In this document: piece after piece, positions 1 through 8,225 of the stretch | Numbering within the stretch: position 1 is the first letter of the stretch | Layout of the letters: each line of letters opens with the position of its first letter | From: Sphaerisporangium sp. TRM90804 | GTDB lineage: Bacteria; Actinomycetota; Actinomycetes; Streptosporangiales; Streptosporangiaceae | Assembly: GCF_029846175.1 (NCBI RefSeq) | Contig: NZ_JARWAC010000014.1 | Location: 1 to 64,000 of the forward strand | Reading direction: 5' to 3' | Length of the DNA stretch: 64,000 nt | The notes under the pieces: model-generated | Told to the model about the DNA's origin: nothing | Seen by the model: only the letters and a program-made list of their open reading frames with translations | Database searches by the model: none | Made by a program: the position numbers and the translations under genes

Positions 1-81
1 GGTCACCACCTGGGCGGCCCGCCACCGGTCATCGCGTGCGCGGCCTGCCACGGTCACCACCTGGGCGGCCCGCCACCGGTC
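1..81. repeat. Tandem direct repeat, 51-bp period
   Basis: Bases 1-30 and 52-81 are identical (both begin GGTCACCACCTGGGCGGCCC). The period is 51 bp, an exact multiple of three, which fits a repeated protein segment. The array probably continues leftwards beyond the window. Confidence 0.7.
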
Positions 82-186
82 ACCACTCCCGCCGCCCCCG
101 GTGTCTCTTTTCGGCGCCGGTGAGGCGGTCGTCTGGTCGGAGAATGCGGCGCCGCTTACGGCGCGCCCGCTGGCGTTCGTCGCCAT
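1..186 (-). CDS. Start of an unidentified gene running off the left edge
   Basis: An ATG at 186 on the minus strand opens a frame that has no stop before the window edge. The 62 visible residues begin MATNASGRAV and pass through a Gly-rich stretch. They then contain two copies of a DRWRAAQVVT block joined by VAGRARD, a 17-residue repeat. Codon third positions are mostly G/C. No good ribosome binding site sits in front of the ATG. The opposite strand is also open in one frame, ending at the TGA at 121-123, so the coding strand is uncertain. I do not recognise the protein. The AT-rich stretch at 190-300 would be the divergent promoter region shared with the operon to the right. Confidence 0.35.
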   Translation of the reverse strand, partial: MATNASGRAVSGAAFSDQTTASPAPKRDTGGGGSGDRWRAAQVVTVAGRARDDRWRAAQVVT

Positions 187-345
187 CAGGAGTCGTGGTA
201 TCTACGTGCCTTCCGATGATTTACGTAATTTACGGCTTTTAGCGCGTTTTGTTCGTTGCGGATAGTAGGGGATTCGCTGCACATAGGTGCTATTTGCGGA
301 TAGTCTCGGCGGGCCGGTGTGGTGGGGTGTGCCGAGGAGGCGGGG

Positions 346-1377
346 GTGACGCGGTGGTGGGCGGAATCGCCGGTCGGCCGGGTCGTTCATCTCGCGGATT
401 CCGCTGAGTTCGCCGCGCTGACTCTGGAGCGGTCGCCCGGTGGCGGTCCCGTTGTCGTCCCCTGGTCTCCGCGCCGGGCGCATTCCGTCTCCGACGCGGT
501 GACCGCGATTCTGGACGAGCTGGAGAAGGCGGCGATCGCCGCCTACCCCGCCTGGTTGCCGGGGGCCGAGCACGTCACCGGCCCCGGCGGGGCGGGAGTC
601 GGCGCGGTGCGGGCTCTGGCCCTGCGTTCCGCCTCGGCGACGCGCCACTTCGGGCCCTTCCTCGCCGACCTCGCCGAGACGGCCCTGACCGGGCGAAGGC
701 CGGGGAGAAGGTTCGACCCGTCGGTCCGCGCGGCCGGGCTGGCCCGCGTCCTCGCGGACGCCTTCGGCCACGCCGCCGTCCTGCTGCGGATCCCGGAAGG
801 TCTGGCCCCTGACGAGGCGGAGTCGCTGGCCGCCGCGTGCGACTGGCTGGCCGGCCACGGAGGGCTCACGGTCCTGTCGGCGGAGGACGGCTCCCCGTAC
901 GCCGAGCGGCCCCGGGGGATGACCGCATGGCCCCGGACGGAGAGCGTCGCCCCAGCCGGGAACGTGCCAACCGGTCCGGAATCGAAGCACTCGGCCGAGG
1001 GCGGCGTGCGCTCGCCCGGGCATCCGCCGGTCGGCAGGCCGCACCCCGTCAGCGCCGTGGAGCAGGCGCTGGAAGCGGCGCTGGCGTCGTGCGCCTGGGC
1101 CCACGGACGGGAGTGGAACCAGACCTACCGGTCGGGGCCGCTCGTCAACCCCATCCGGGTGGACCTGCTGTGGCGCGAGGAGCGCTGCGCCGTCGAGATC
1201 GACGGCCCCGACCACGACCGTTCCCGCAAATACGCCGACGACCGTGACCGCGACCTGCGGCTGGAACGGGACGGCTATTCCGTACTGCGCATCACCAATA
1301 CCCAGGTTTCCATCGACATCGACGGCGTTCTCAGCCAGATCGAGCGTCTGGTCCGCGGCCGCCGCCGGAATCACTGA
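346..1377 (+). CDS. Putative PD-(D/E)XK nuclease (DUF559/Vsr-like C-terminus), first gene of an ATPase operon
   Basis: The protein is 343 residues long. Residues 1-190 form an unrecognised helical domain, followed by a Pro/Gly/Arg-rich linker to about 235. The C-terminal ~100 residues look like the DUF559/very-short-patch-repair fold: a helix with Glu (VEQALEAAL), a strand with D273 (RVDLLW), then E284-x-D286 (AVEIDG), and an RDLRLERDGY helix leading into a VLRITN strand. This spacing is typical of PD-(D/E)XK metal-dependent nucleases. The GTG at 346 is chosen because AGGAGG (335-340) lies five bases before it; in-frame GTGs at 319 and 322 lack a site. The next gene starts 14 bp downstream, so it is co-transcribed with a winged-helix protein and a large ATPase. 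I infer DNA cleavage as the effector step of that module; the nuclease call rests on motif pattern only. Confidence 0.7.
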   Translation: MTRWWAESPVGRVVHLADSAEFAALTLERSPGGGPVVVPWSPRRAHSVSDAVTAILDELEKAAIAAYPAWLPGAEHVTGPGGAGVGAVRALALRSASATRHFGPFLADLAETALTGRRPGRRFDPSVRAAGLARVLADAFGHAAVLLRIPEGLAPDEAESLAAACDWLAGHGGLTVLSAEDGSPYAERPRGMTAWPRTESVAPAGNVPTGPESKHSAEGGVRSPGHPPVGRPHPVSAVEQALEAALASCAWAHGREWNQTYRSGPLVNPIRVDLLWREERCAVEIDGPDHDRSRKYADDRDRDLRLERDGYSVLRITNTQVSIDIDGVLSQIERLVRGRRRNH

Positions 1378-1391
1378 AAAGGACCGCACCC

Positions 1392-2012
1392 GTGTCTGAG
1401 AAGCCGTTGTCCCTGCCCCGACTCGCCGCGCTTCTGGTGCTGATGCGCGAGGCGAGGGAGATCTCCAACACCGAACTCAAAGAGCGGTACGGCTTGACGC
1501 TGAACGGGAAGGACCGCCTGCGGCTGAACGACCTGAAGCTGGTCGAAAGCTGGAAAGAGGGCCGGTCGTTCGTCCATGTGCTGACCGACGCCGGTTGGGC
1601 GTACGCGGCCGAGACGTTCCAGAAGGGGATCGAGAGGCCTGCCGGCTCGGCCGGGGTCGCGATGCTGGTGCTGATGGAGGGCCTGCAGGGCTTCATGGAG
1701 CGCACCGGCCACCGGCTGTCCGACGTCTTCGCCCCAGAGGCGGGTCGCTCGGACGTCGAGGCGCGCATCCGGGCGGCCTACGCCGAGATGACCGGCGAGC
1801 CCGGGACGTGGGTGAGCATCCCCGCGCTCCGGTCGCGCCTGGGCGGGATCCCGCGTGCCGACGTCGACGACGCCCTGCGACGGATGAGCCGGCTGCGTGA
1901 CGTGAACATCGCTCCGGAGTCCAACCAGAAGACCCTGGCGCCCGAAGACCGCGAGGCCGCCGTGACCATCGGCGACCAGGACAAGCACCTGCTCTGGATC
2001 GGGGAGCGATGA
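1392..2012 (+). CDS. Winged-helix protein linking nuclease and ATPase
   Basis: The protein has 206 residues and a GTG start behind an AAGGA-type site. The N-terminal ~75 residues read as a winged helix: helices LPRLAALLVLMREA and NTELKERYGL, then a wing running into FVHVLTDAGWAYAAE. A second helix-turn-helix-like segment lies at about 135-165 (WVSIPALRSRLGGIPRADVDDALRRM) and is followed by a strand-rich end (AVTIGDQDKHLLWI). The tandem winged-helix layout suggests DNA binding or an adaptor that brings the ATPase and nuclease together, not a classical repressor. Its stop overlaps the ATPase start by four bases (ATGA), which implies translational coupling. I know no named family for it. Confidence 0.65.
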   Translation: MSEKPLSLPRLAALLVLMREAREISNTELKERYGLTLNGKDRLRLNDLKLVESWKEGRSFVHVLTDAGWAYAAETFQKGIERPAGSAGVAMLVLMEGLQGFMERTGHRLSDVFAPEAGRSDVEARIRAAYAEMTGEPGTWVSIPALRSRLGGIPRADVDDALRRMSRLRDVNIAPESNQKTLAPEDREAAVTIGDQDKHLLWIGER

Positions 2013-5000
2013 ACGGCGAGCGGCGCAAGGCCCTGGAGGCGCTCCGCTTCAACTACGCCCAGGTGCCCGACGACGTGTGGCACCCGCCGCAGTTCCACGT
2101 GGAGAGCCTGCACCGCGACACCGCGCGCATGATCCTCGCCGGCCTGGCCGAGGCGCACGACAGCCGTGCCGCCAGCCCCATCGGCGTCGTGGTGCAGGGC
2201 CAGCGCGGTTCGGGCAAGACGCACATGCTGGGCTGGGTCCGGGAGAAGACCCAGCAGCAGGGCGGCTACTTCTTCCTGGTCAGCCTGCTCGACGCCAGGG
2301 GCTTCTGGGACAGCGTGCTGGTGTCGATGCTGGACAGCCTCTCCCGTCGCCAGGAGGGCGAGACCCAGCTCAAGGTCCTCCTGCGCAACCTGTCGCAACT
2401 CATCGGCGTGCCGCGCCTGGTGCGGCGGGCGGTGATCGGCGACGCCCCGCTGTCGCGGGAGGCCCTGGACACCTTCATCGAGGCGCTGCGCCGCCACGAC
2501 GGGCAGGTGGGCAGGGACAGCCAGGACACCGCGCGTGCGCTGGTGCTGCGCGCCTGCGACGACCTGGGAGCGCAGGACGTCGGCGACTCCTACCTCGCCT
2601 CCGTGCCCGAGGAGGAGCCGGGGGAGCGGGCCAGGTGGGGGGTTCGCCGGGAACGGCGGACGCCCCAGGAGATCGTCAGAGACCTGTCGCGGCTGGTGGC
2701 GCTCACCGGGCCCTCGGTCATCGCGGTCGACCAGATCGACCCGCTGATCACGCAGGCGTCCCACTCCACCGTGCGCGACACCGGTCAGGAGTGGCGGGAG
2801 AAGCTCGCGGTCGAGCAGGTCGCCGGCGGCCTGATGTCCCTGCGGGAGTACACCCGCCGCACCCTCACCGTCCTCTCCTGCCTCCCCACGACCTGGATCA
2901 TGCTGTCGACCGTCGCGACCGACACCATGCGCGACCGGTTCCGGCAGGCGCCGCACCTCAAGCCCATCCCCGACGCCGAGGTCGGCCGGGCGCTGGTAGA
3001 GAAGCGCTTCAAGGCGCGGTTCGACGAGATCGGCTTCCGGCCGCCCCATCCCACCTGGCCGGTGCGGCCCTCGGCGTTCCAGGCCGCGCCCGAATTCACG
3101 CCGCGCCAGCTCCTGATGGCGATCGACGACCATGTGCGCTCGTGCCTGCTCAACGACGACGTCACCGAGCTGGAGCGCCTCGGCGCGACACCCTCCACCT
3201 CGCGGGCGCCCACGCCCTCGGACGCCTCCCCCGGCGACCTCGGCGTGCTCGACGCCCGGTTCGCGGCGTTGAAGGAGACCGCGGAGGTCTCCGGCGCGCT
3301 GGACCCCGCCGCCGAGGACGCCGTGATGCCCTCGCTGCTGTCGGCCGGCCTGGACGCCTGGATCCTGGAGCGCGGCGAGGCCGGGCGGGCGTTCCGGCGC
3401 GACGCCGCGCCCAGCTCCAAGCCTCCCGTGCACGCCCGCCTGCGCCGCACCCTGGACGAGGCCACCGAGGACGAGGCGCACTGGTGCTTCCGGGCGATCA
3501 GCGCCGTCCACGCCGGCGCCGCGCTGAACCGGCTGCGCACCGCCTGCGTGGCGGCCGGCCTCGCCGCCGACGCGCCCGGGCGGCGGCTGTTCGTGCTGCG
3601 CAACGGTTCCTGGTCTCGCGGGCCGCGTACGCGGGAGGCCTTCGAGGCCTTCCAGGAGGCGGGCGGCAGGGTGCTGCCGGTCTCCCCGGACGACCTGGGC
3701 AGCCTCGCCGCCCTGCGCGCGCTGCTGGCGGAGGAGCCGCCCGGCCTCCAGGCGTGGCTGCTGGCCCGCAGGCCCGCGCACCGGATCGGGCTGCTCGCGC
3801 GGGCCCTGGGCGACCTGGGGAGGCAGGGCCCCGACGCCCCGGGCCGGCCCGACGCCGGGCCCAGGCATGCGGCGCCCGGGCGTGAGCCGGGGGCGCGCGT
3901 GGACGGCCGTCTCCCTGGTGAGGTGGACGGCCGTAACCCCGGCGAGGCGGACGGCCATCCCCTCGGCGAGGTGGACGGCCGTCCCCCCGGCGAGCTGGAG
4001 CCGCGCCCCCGCGCGGGTGGCCGCCGTCCCGCCGCGGCCCCTGCCGGGGTCGTCGCCGAAGGCGCGCCGGTGCTCGGGATCGGGCGGACGGTGGACGGGG
4101 ACCGGCCGGTGACGGTGCCCCTGGAGGCGCTGCGCAAGCACACGGCGATCTTCGCCGGGTCCGGTTCCGGCAAGACGGTGCTGATCCGCCGCATCGTGGA
4201 GGAGTGCGCGCTGCTGGGCGTCTCGTCCATCGTGCTCGACCCCAACAACGACCTGGCCCGGCTCGGCGAGGCATGGCCGCAGGAGCCGCCGGCCTGGGGG
4301 GAGGGCGACCCGGCGAAGGCGCGGGACTACCTCGCGAACACCGATGTCGTGATCTGGACGCCCGGCCGCGACTCCGGGCGCCCGCTCGGCTTCCAGCCGC
4401 TGCCCGACTTCGCGGGCGTGGCGGACGACCTCGACGAGTTCGGCGAGGCCGTGGACGCGGCCGTGGCGTCCCTCGCCCCCCGGGCCAAGCTGATGGCGCA
4501 GACGCACAAGGCCCACCAGGGGCGGGCCGTGCTGCGCGAGGCGGTGACGTACTACGGGCGGCGGGGAGGCTCGGGCATCGAGGGGTTCATCGGCCTGCTG
4601 CGCGCGCTGCCCGACGGCGTCAGCAGGCTGCTGAACGCCGAGCGGATGGCGGCGGACACGGCCGAGAACCTCACGGCGGCGATGGTCAACGACCCGCTGT
4701 TCGGCGGCGGCACGCCCGTGAGTCCCGGCCTCCTGCTCACCCCGCCCGGCGGGAAGCGGGCCCGCGTCTCGGTGATCAGCTTCGTGGGCCTGGCCTCGGA
4801 CGAGCAGCGGCAGAGCTTCGTCAACCAGCTCCAGATGGCGCTGTTCGCCTGGATCAGGAGGAACCCGGTGGGCGACCGGCCGCTCGGCGGCCTGTTCGTG
4901 ATGGACGAGGCGCAGACGTTCGCCCCCTCGGGCGCGATGACGGCGTGCACGCGCAGCACGCTGGCGCTCGCGTCGCAGGCCCGCAAGTACGGCCTCGGCC

Positions 5001-5308
5001 TGGTGTTCGCCACCCAGGCGCCCAAGGGGCTGCACAACCGGATCCCCGGGAACGCCGCGACGCAGTTCTTCGGCCTGCTGAACAGCCCCATCCAGATCGC
5101 CGCCGCCCAGGAGATGGCCCGGGCCAAGGGCAGCGAGGTCCCCGACGTCGGGCGGCTGGACTCCGGCCGGTTCTACGCCGCCCTCGACGGCGGCGGGTTC
5201 GAGAAGGTGCGCACGCCCCTCTGCCTGAGCCACCACCCGAGGAGCCCGCTCACCACCGAGGCGGTCGTCGGCCGGGCCAGAGAGTCCCTTGGCGGGATGT
5301 CTCCGTGA
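2009..5308 (+). CDS. Double P-loop ATPase: AAA-type N-terminal module plus HerA/FtsK-like C-terminal module
   Basis: The protein has 1099 residues. The first Walker A is GQRGSGKT at 64-71, with a matching Walker B-like strand VIAVDQID around 235-242, giving an ORC/AAA-like module to about residue 380. A middle region (about 380-620) is mostly helical and unrecognised. A low-complexity linker with four octapeptide repeats (residues 631-662) leads to a second motor: Walker A GSGSGKT at 717-723 and Walker B LFVMDEAQ with D966/E967. A VFATQAP sensor-like strand follows, then a C-terminal tail of the DUF87/HerA kind. HerA-class pumps translocate DNA and commonly pair with nucleases in repair and defence. 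Here the partner would be the DUF559-type protein of the same operon. Two motors in one chain plus a winged-helix partner recall ATPase pairs of BREX- or Dpt-like systems, but no hallmark of those (PglZ, DptG, methylase) is present. Confidence 0.8.
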   Translation: MNGERRKALEALRFNYAQVPDDVWHPPQFHVESLHRDTARMILAGLAEAHDSRAASPIGVVVQGQRGSGKTHMLGWVREKTQQQGGYFFLVSLLDARGFWDSVLVSMLDSLSRRQEGETQLKVLLRNLSQLIGVPRLVRRAVIGDAPLSREALDTFIEALRRHDGQVGRDSQDTARALVLRACDDLGAQDVGDSYLASVPEEEPGERARWGVRRERRTPQEIVRDLSRLVALTGPSVIAVDQIDPLITQASHSTVRDTGQEWREKLAVEQVAGGLMSLREYTRRTLTVLSCLPTTWIMLSTVATDTMRDRFRQAPHLKPIPDAEVGRALVEKRFKARFDEIGFRPPHPTWPVRPSAFQAAPEFTPRQLLMAIDDHVRSCLLNDDVTELERLGATPSTSRAPTPSDASPGDLGVLDARFAALKETAEVSGALDPAAEDAVMPSLLSAGLDAWILERGEAGRAFRRDAAPSSKPPVHARLRRTLDEATEDEAHWCFRAISAVHAGAALNRLRTACVAAGLAADAPGRRLFVLRNGSWSRGPRTREAFEAFQEAGGRVLPVSPDDLGSLAALRALLAEEPPGLQAWLLARRPAHRIGLLARALGDLGRQGPDAPGRPDAGPRHAAPGREPGARVDGRLPGEVDGRNPGEADGHPLGEVDGRPPGELEPRPRAGGRRPAAAPAGVVAEGAPVLGIGRTVDGDRPVTVPLEALRKHTAIFAGSGSGKTVLIRRIVEECALLGVSSIVLDPNNDLARLGEAWPQEPPAWGEGDPAKARDYLANTDVVIWTPGRDSGRPLGFQPLPDFAGVADDLDEFGEAVDAAVASLAPRAKLMAQTHKAHQGRAVLREAVTYYGRRGGSGIEGFIGLLRALPDGVSRLLNAERMAADTAENLTAAMVNDPLFGGGTPVSPGLLLTPPGGKRARVSVISFVGLASDEQRQSFVNQLQMALFAWIRRNPVGDRPLGGLFVMDEAQTFAPSGAMTACTRSTLALASQARKYGLGLVFATQAPKGLHNRIPGNAATQFFGLLNSPIQIAAAQEMARAKGSEVPDVGRLDSGRFYAALDGGGFEKVRTPLCLSHHPRSPLTTEAVVGRARESLGGMSP
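3899..3994 (+). repeat. Four 24-bp in-frame repeats inside the ATPase linker
   Basis: Units at 3899-3922, 3923-3946, 3947-3970 and 3971-3994 encode VDGRLPGE, VDGRNPGE, ADGHPLGE and VDGRPPGE. The unit preserves frame and sits exactly between the two ATPase modules, so copy number would change linker length without breaking the protein. Confidence 0.9.
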
Positions 5309-5432
5309 GATGCCAGTAATGCCCTGTGGCGCGCGAATATGTGGGGGTTAGGGAAGACTGTCGGGGTTGATCGACAGTCGAGCGGCGGGCGGCCGGGTGG
5401 GTGGGCCGCGTGTCGCTCTCGAGGCGCGACGG

Positions 5433-6488
5433 GTGATCGATGTGAGTGCCATGGCCGCTACCGACCCGGGCCCCTTCCTGCTGCGGCGGGACACGCGGGA
5501 GCTGGCGCGGGGGGTCGAGGCGCTGGCCGGGGAGCTGCCCGCGCGTGACCTTCCGGACGTGCTCGCCAAGGCCAACCGCACGGCCGTGCGCAAGGGCTCC
5601 ACCACGGCGTTCGCCGGGATGAGCCCGCGGCCGGTGGACTGGTACCGGCTCCAGGCGGGCGACGACGACACCACCGACTGGTACCCGCAGGGCATCGCGT
5701 CCAGCTCCGAGGCCGGGCGGGCGGACGTGCAGGCGCTGGCGTTCACCTGGTACTGGAAGCCGTCCGCCGGCGAGCGCGGCATCCGGATCACCTTCCTCGG
5801 CACGGGGACGGCCAAGTACCGGCACGTCCTGCTGGTCGAGCCCAAGGGCGCCTCCTACGCCGCGATCAACGTCCACGCGGGCGGCCTGGCCTGGCACGGC
5901 GACCTGCTGTACGTCCCCGACACCTCGCGCGGGCTGCGGGTGTTCGACCTGCGGCACATCTACGAGGTGGACGGCGACGAGGACCGGATCGGCGTCAGGG
6001 CGGGCAAGCACCACGCCTTCGGGTACCGCTACGTCATGCCGCAGGTGGACGCGTGGCGCGGCACGGGGCAGGCGCGCTTCTCCTTCGCCGGCGTCGACCG
6101 CAGCACCACGCCGCACACGCTGGTCTGCGGCGAGTTCGCCGACCCCGCCCAGCAGCCCGGCGCCATCGGCCGGATCGCCCGCTGGGCCTTCGCCGCGGAC
6201 GGCACCCTGGCCGCGGGCGCGGACGGCCTGGCGCCCGCCGCCGACGCGTTCACGCTCCCCGCGCCCAGGATCCAGGGCGGCCTGTCGCACCGGAACCGCT
6301 GGTACCTCAGCCTGGGAGCCGGAAGCACCAGGAACGGCTCCCTGCTGGTCACCGACGGGCAGGCCCCGGTCAAGGTCAGGAAGTACCCGGTCGGCCCCGA
6401 GGACCTGAGCTGCTGGCAGGAGCGCGGCCAGCTCTGGAGCCTCACGGAGTTCAAGGGCCGCCGAGCGGTCTTCGCCGTCCCCCTCTGA
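5433..6488 (+). CDS. Hypothetical protein, probably a beta-propeller-like fold
   Basis: About 351 residues from the GTG at 5433; an ATG at 5451 is an alternative, and neither has a strong ribosome site. It has no clear signal peptide or membrane helix. The sequence is rich in aromatic beta-strands and repeated display-type phrases (INVHAGGLAWHGDLLYVPDTSRGLRVFDL, split here as one strand-loop-strand unit; TLVCGEFADP; RNRWYLSLGAG; QLWSLTEFKGRRAVFAVPL). Such W/L-Y-V-x-D patterns are usual for blades of a beta-propeller. I do not recognise a catalytic signature. It begins 124 bp after the ATPase gene on the same strand, too far to assume it belongs to that operon. Confidence 0.6.
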   Translation: MIDVSAMAATDPGPFLLRRDTRELARGVEALAGELPARDLPDVLAKANRTAVRKGSTTAFAGMSPRPVDWYRLQAGDDDTTDWYPQGIASSSEAGRADVQALAFTWYWKPSAGERGIRITFLGTGTAKYRHVLLVEPKGASYAAINVHAGGLAWHGDLLYVPDTSRGLRVFDLRHIYEVDGDEDRIGVRAGKHHAFGYRYVMPQVDAWRGTGQARFSFAGVDRSTTPHTLVCGEFADPAQQPGAIGRIARWAFAADGTLAAGADGLAPAADAFTLPAPRIQGGLSHRNRWYLSLGAGSTRNGSLLVTDGQAPVKVRKYPVGPEDLSCWQERGQLWSLTEFKGRRAVFAVPL

Positions 6489-6798
6489 ACCCCGTGACTG
6501 TCGCCGTCCCTGGAAACGGCGCCTTCGGCACAGCCTTCTCACGGGCGACCCTGACTCGGCCCACCTCACGGTCGCGCGGGCACCCGTCCTCAGCCGCGGG
6601 AAGGGCCGGGACGAAGCTGCGCGCAGAACGGATGCCCGCGTGACGGTTGGGGGCGGGCGAGATGCTGTGCGCCCCTGGGAGAGCGCGCCGGAGGCGCCAT
6701 GGCATTCCCCGGGCCGGCCTCAGGGCCGTCCCTGACTCGACCCTGAACTCGCGCTTCGCCGCTGCCGCCGCGGGACGCGGAGGGCTAGCGTCAGTGGC
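6489..6798. other. Intergenic region without a convincing gene
   Basis: This stretch contains short open frames on both strands, but none has a ribosome site or recognisable protein. The only functional-looking signal is the TAGCGT element near its right end. Confidence 0.5.
6786..6791 (+). promoter_or_regulatory. Putative -10 element of a leaderless gene
   Basis: TAGCGT matches the actinobacterial TANNNT -10 pattern and ends seven bases before the ATG at 6799. No Shine-Dalgarno sequence precedes that ATG, so transcription and translation probably start together. The same hexamer precedes the GTG of the dehydrogenase-RidA gene near 31828. Confidence 0.45.
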
Positions 6799-6963
6799 AT
6801 GGGACGCATACTTCTCCTCATCGCCGTCGCCGTCGCCGCCTTCTTCCTGCTCGGCAGCGTGCTCGGCTTCCTCTTCGGCATCCTCAAGTGGGTACTGATC
6901 ATCGGCGTGGTGGCCCTCGCCGTCGGCGCCCTGTCCAAGATCATGAGCTCCCGCAGGGCGTAG
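6799..6963 (+). CDS. Small two-helix membrane protein
   Basis: The protein has 54 residues and begins MGRILLLIAVAVAAFFLLG. Two hydrophobic segments (about 4-27 and 31-46) are joined by a short FGILKW turn, and the tail is basic (KIMSSRRA). The composition and G/C third positions fit a real short gene. No site precedes the ATG; a TAGCGT element seven bases upstream suggests leaderless expression. Function unknown; it resembles the many small inner-membrane peptides of actinomycetes. Confidence 0.6.
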   Translation: MGRILLLIAVAVAAFFLLGSVLGFLFGILKWVLIIGVVALAVGALSKIMSSRRA

Positions 6964-7042
6964 GCCGCGGGCCCGGGCGCGCCGCGAGGCCGCCGGGCGC
7001 GCGGGGCGGGGCGGTCTCCCGGCCGAGCGCCCGTGCGCTCCG

Positions 7043-7960
7043 CTAGGAGGATCTGCGCGGGCGGTGGCGTGACTCGGAGGTGAACTGGTCGATGGCGTCG
7101 CGCGTGGCGTGCAGGGCCTCGTTGGAGACCTCGGAGGTGCGCTGGGCGACGCCGACGAAGACGTAGTCGACCACCAGGAGCTGGCTGATCCTGCTGGCCA
7201 GGGCGCCCGGGCGGAACGTGGTCTCCCGCCCCGCGGAGATCAGCACGTGGTCGCACAGCTCGGCCAGCGCCGACCGGGGGTTGTTGGTGAGGGCGACCGT
7301 GGCCGCGCCGGCCTTGTGGGCGCGGCGCATCGGCTCCAGCACGTCGGGGGTCTCGCCTGTGCAGCTCACGCCGACCGCGACGTCGCCGGGGCGGAGCAGG
7401 ACGGCGCTGGTCAGGGCCAGGTGGGCGTCGGTGAACGCGTGGGCCGACAGGCCGATGCGCAGCAGCTTCTGCGACATGTCGGCCGCCACCAGGCCCGAGG
7501 CGGCCACCCCGTAGACGTCGACGCGGCGCGCCGCCGTGATGGCGTCCACGACCTCGCCCAGCCGCTCGGGGGACAGCTGGGCGGCGGTGTCCTCGATGGC
7601 CTGGGCCTCGGCCCGGGTGACCTTCGCGATCACATCCGACAGCGGGTCGTCGGGCCCCAGGTCGCCGGGGACCAGTCGGTCGGGCCCCTTGCGCGCGGCG
7701 TCGGCCGCGGCCGCCGCGGCGGCCAGGGCCAGCCGGAGCTGCGCGTAGCCGGAGAAGCCGAGCACCCGGGCGGTGCGGACGATCGTCGCCTCGCTGATGG
7801 CGGACGTCGCGCTGAGCTCGGTGATGGTGCTGCGGGCGACGGTGGCCGGGTCGTCGAGGATCAACCGGGCGATGATCTGCGCGGACGGTGTGAGGGAGGG
7901 AAGCACGGCCCGCACCCGGGCGACCAGGTTCTCGGGGGTCGAGCGCTGCGGGTCACTCAT
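7043..7960 (-). CDS. RpiR-family transcriptional regulator with SIS domain
   Basis: The protein has 305 residues, the usual length for the family. The N-terminal HTH_6 domain (about 10-85) includes LTPSAQIIARLILDDP and the recognition segment SAISEATIVRTARVLGFSGYAQLR. The SIS sugar-phosphate-binding domain spans about 130-270, with VDVYGVAASGLVAADMSQKL and the ligand loop VGVSCTGETPDVL. RpiR/MurR proteins sense phosphosugars such as MurNAc-6-P or GlcNAc-6-P. The neighbours are a NagZ-type hexosaminidase and, further on, a GlcNAc-type kinase, so it probably controls amino-sugar or cell-wall recycling genes. GGAA lies just before the ATG. A 265-bp gap separates it from the hexosaminidase gene, so the two may have separate promoters. 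Confidence 0.9.
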   Translation of the reverse strand: MSDPQRSTPENLVARVRAVLPSLTPSAQIIARLILDDPATVARSTITELSATSAISEATIVRTARVLGFSGYAQLRLALAAAAAAADAARKGPDRLVPGDLGPDDPLSDVIAKVTRAEAQAIEDTAAQLSPERLGEVVDAITAARRVDVYGVAASGLVAADMSQKLLRIGLSAHAFTDAHLALTSAVLLRPGDVAVGVSCTGETPDVLEPMRRAHKAGAATVALTNNPRSALAELCDHVLISAGRETTFRPGALASRISQLLVVDYVFVGVAQRTSEVSNEALHATRDAIDQFTSESRHRPRRSS

Positions 7961-8225
7961 GGGGGTTCCTTTTCTGTTACCGACACATTACTCAATCCTG
8001 GCCGTGCTGAACCCGTTGGACGGCCGCCGTCACTCCCGCGTTCCGGTCGCGGTGCGAAGTCCTGAATCGGACGGGGCCCGCTCCGGTTCGACCGGGTCGC
8101 CCCGGCGGCCCGGAGCACGGGGTGGAGGGCGGGAGCAGGCGGCGGGTCCCGGTGGGCGGCCGGGGGGCAGGGACGGTCGAGGGGCGGCGGGGGGTCCGGG
8201 TGTGCGGCCGGGTGGGCCGGGACGG

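Noticed and set aside
1778..5236. Very long minus-strand open frame opposite the double ATPase gene
   Set aside because: It is a GC-codon shadow: His/Gly/Arg/Val-rich, no domains, no ribosome site, while the plus strand has clear P-loop motifs.
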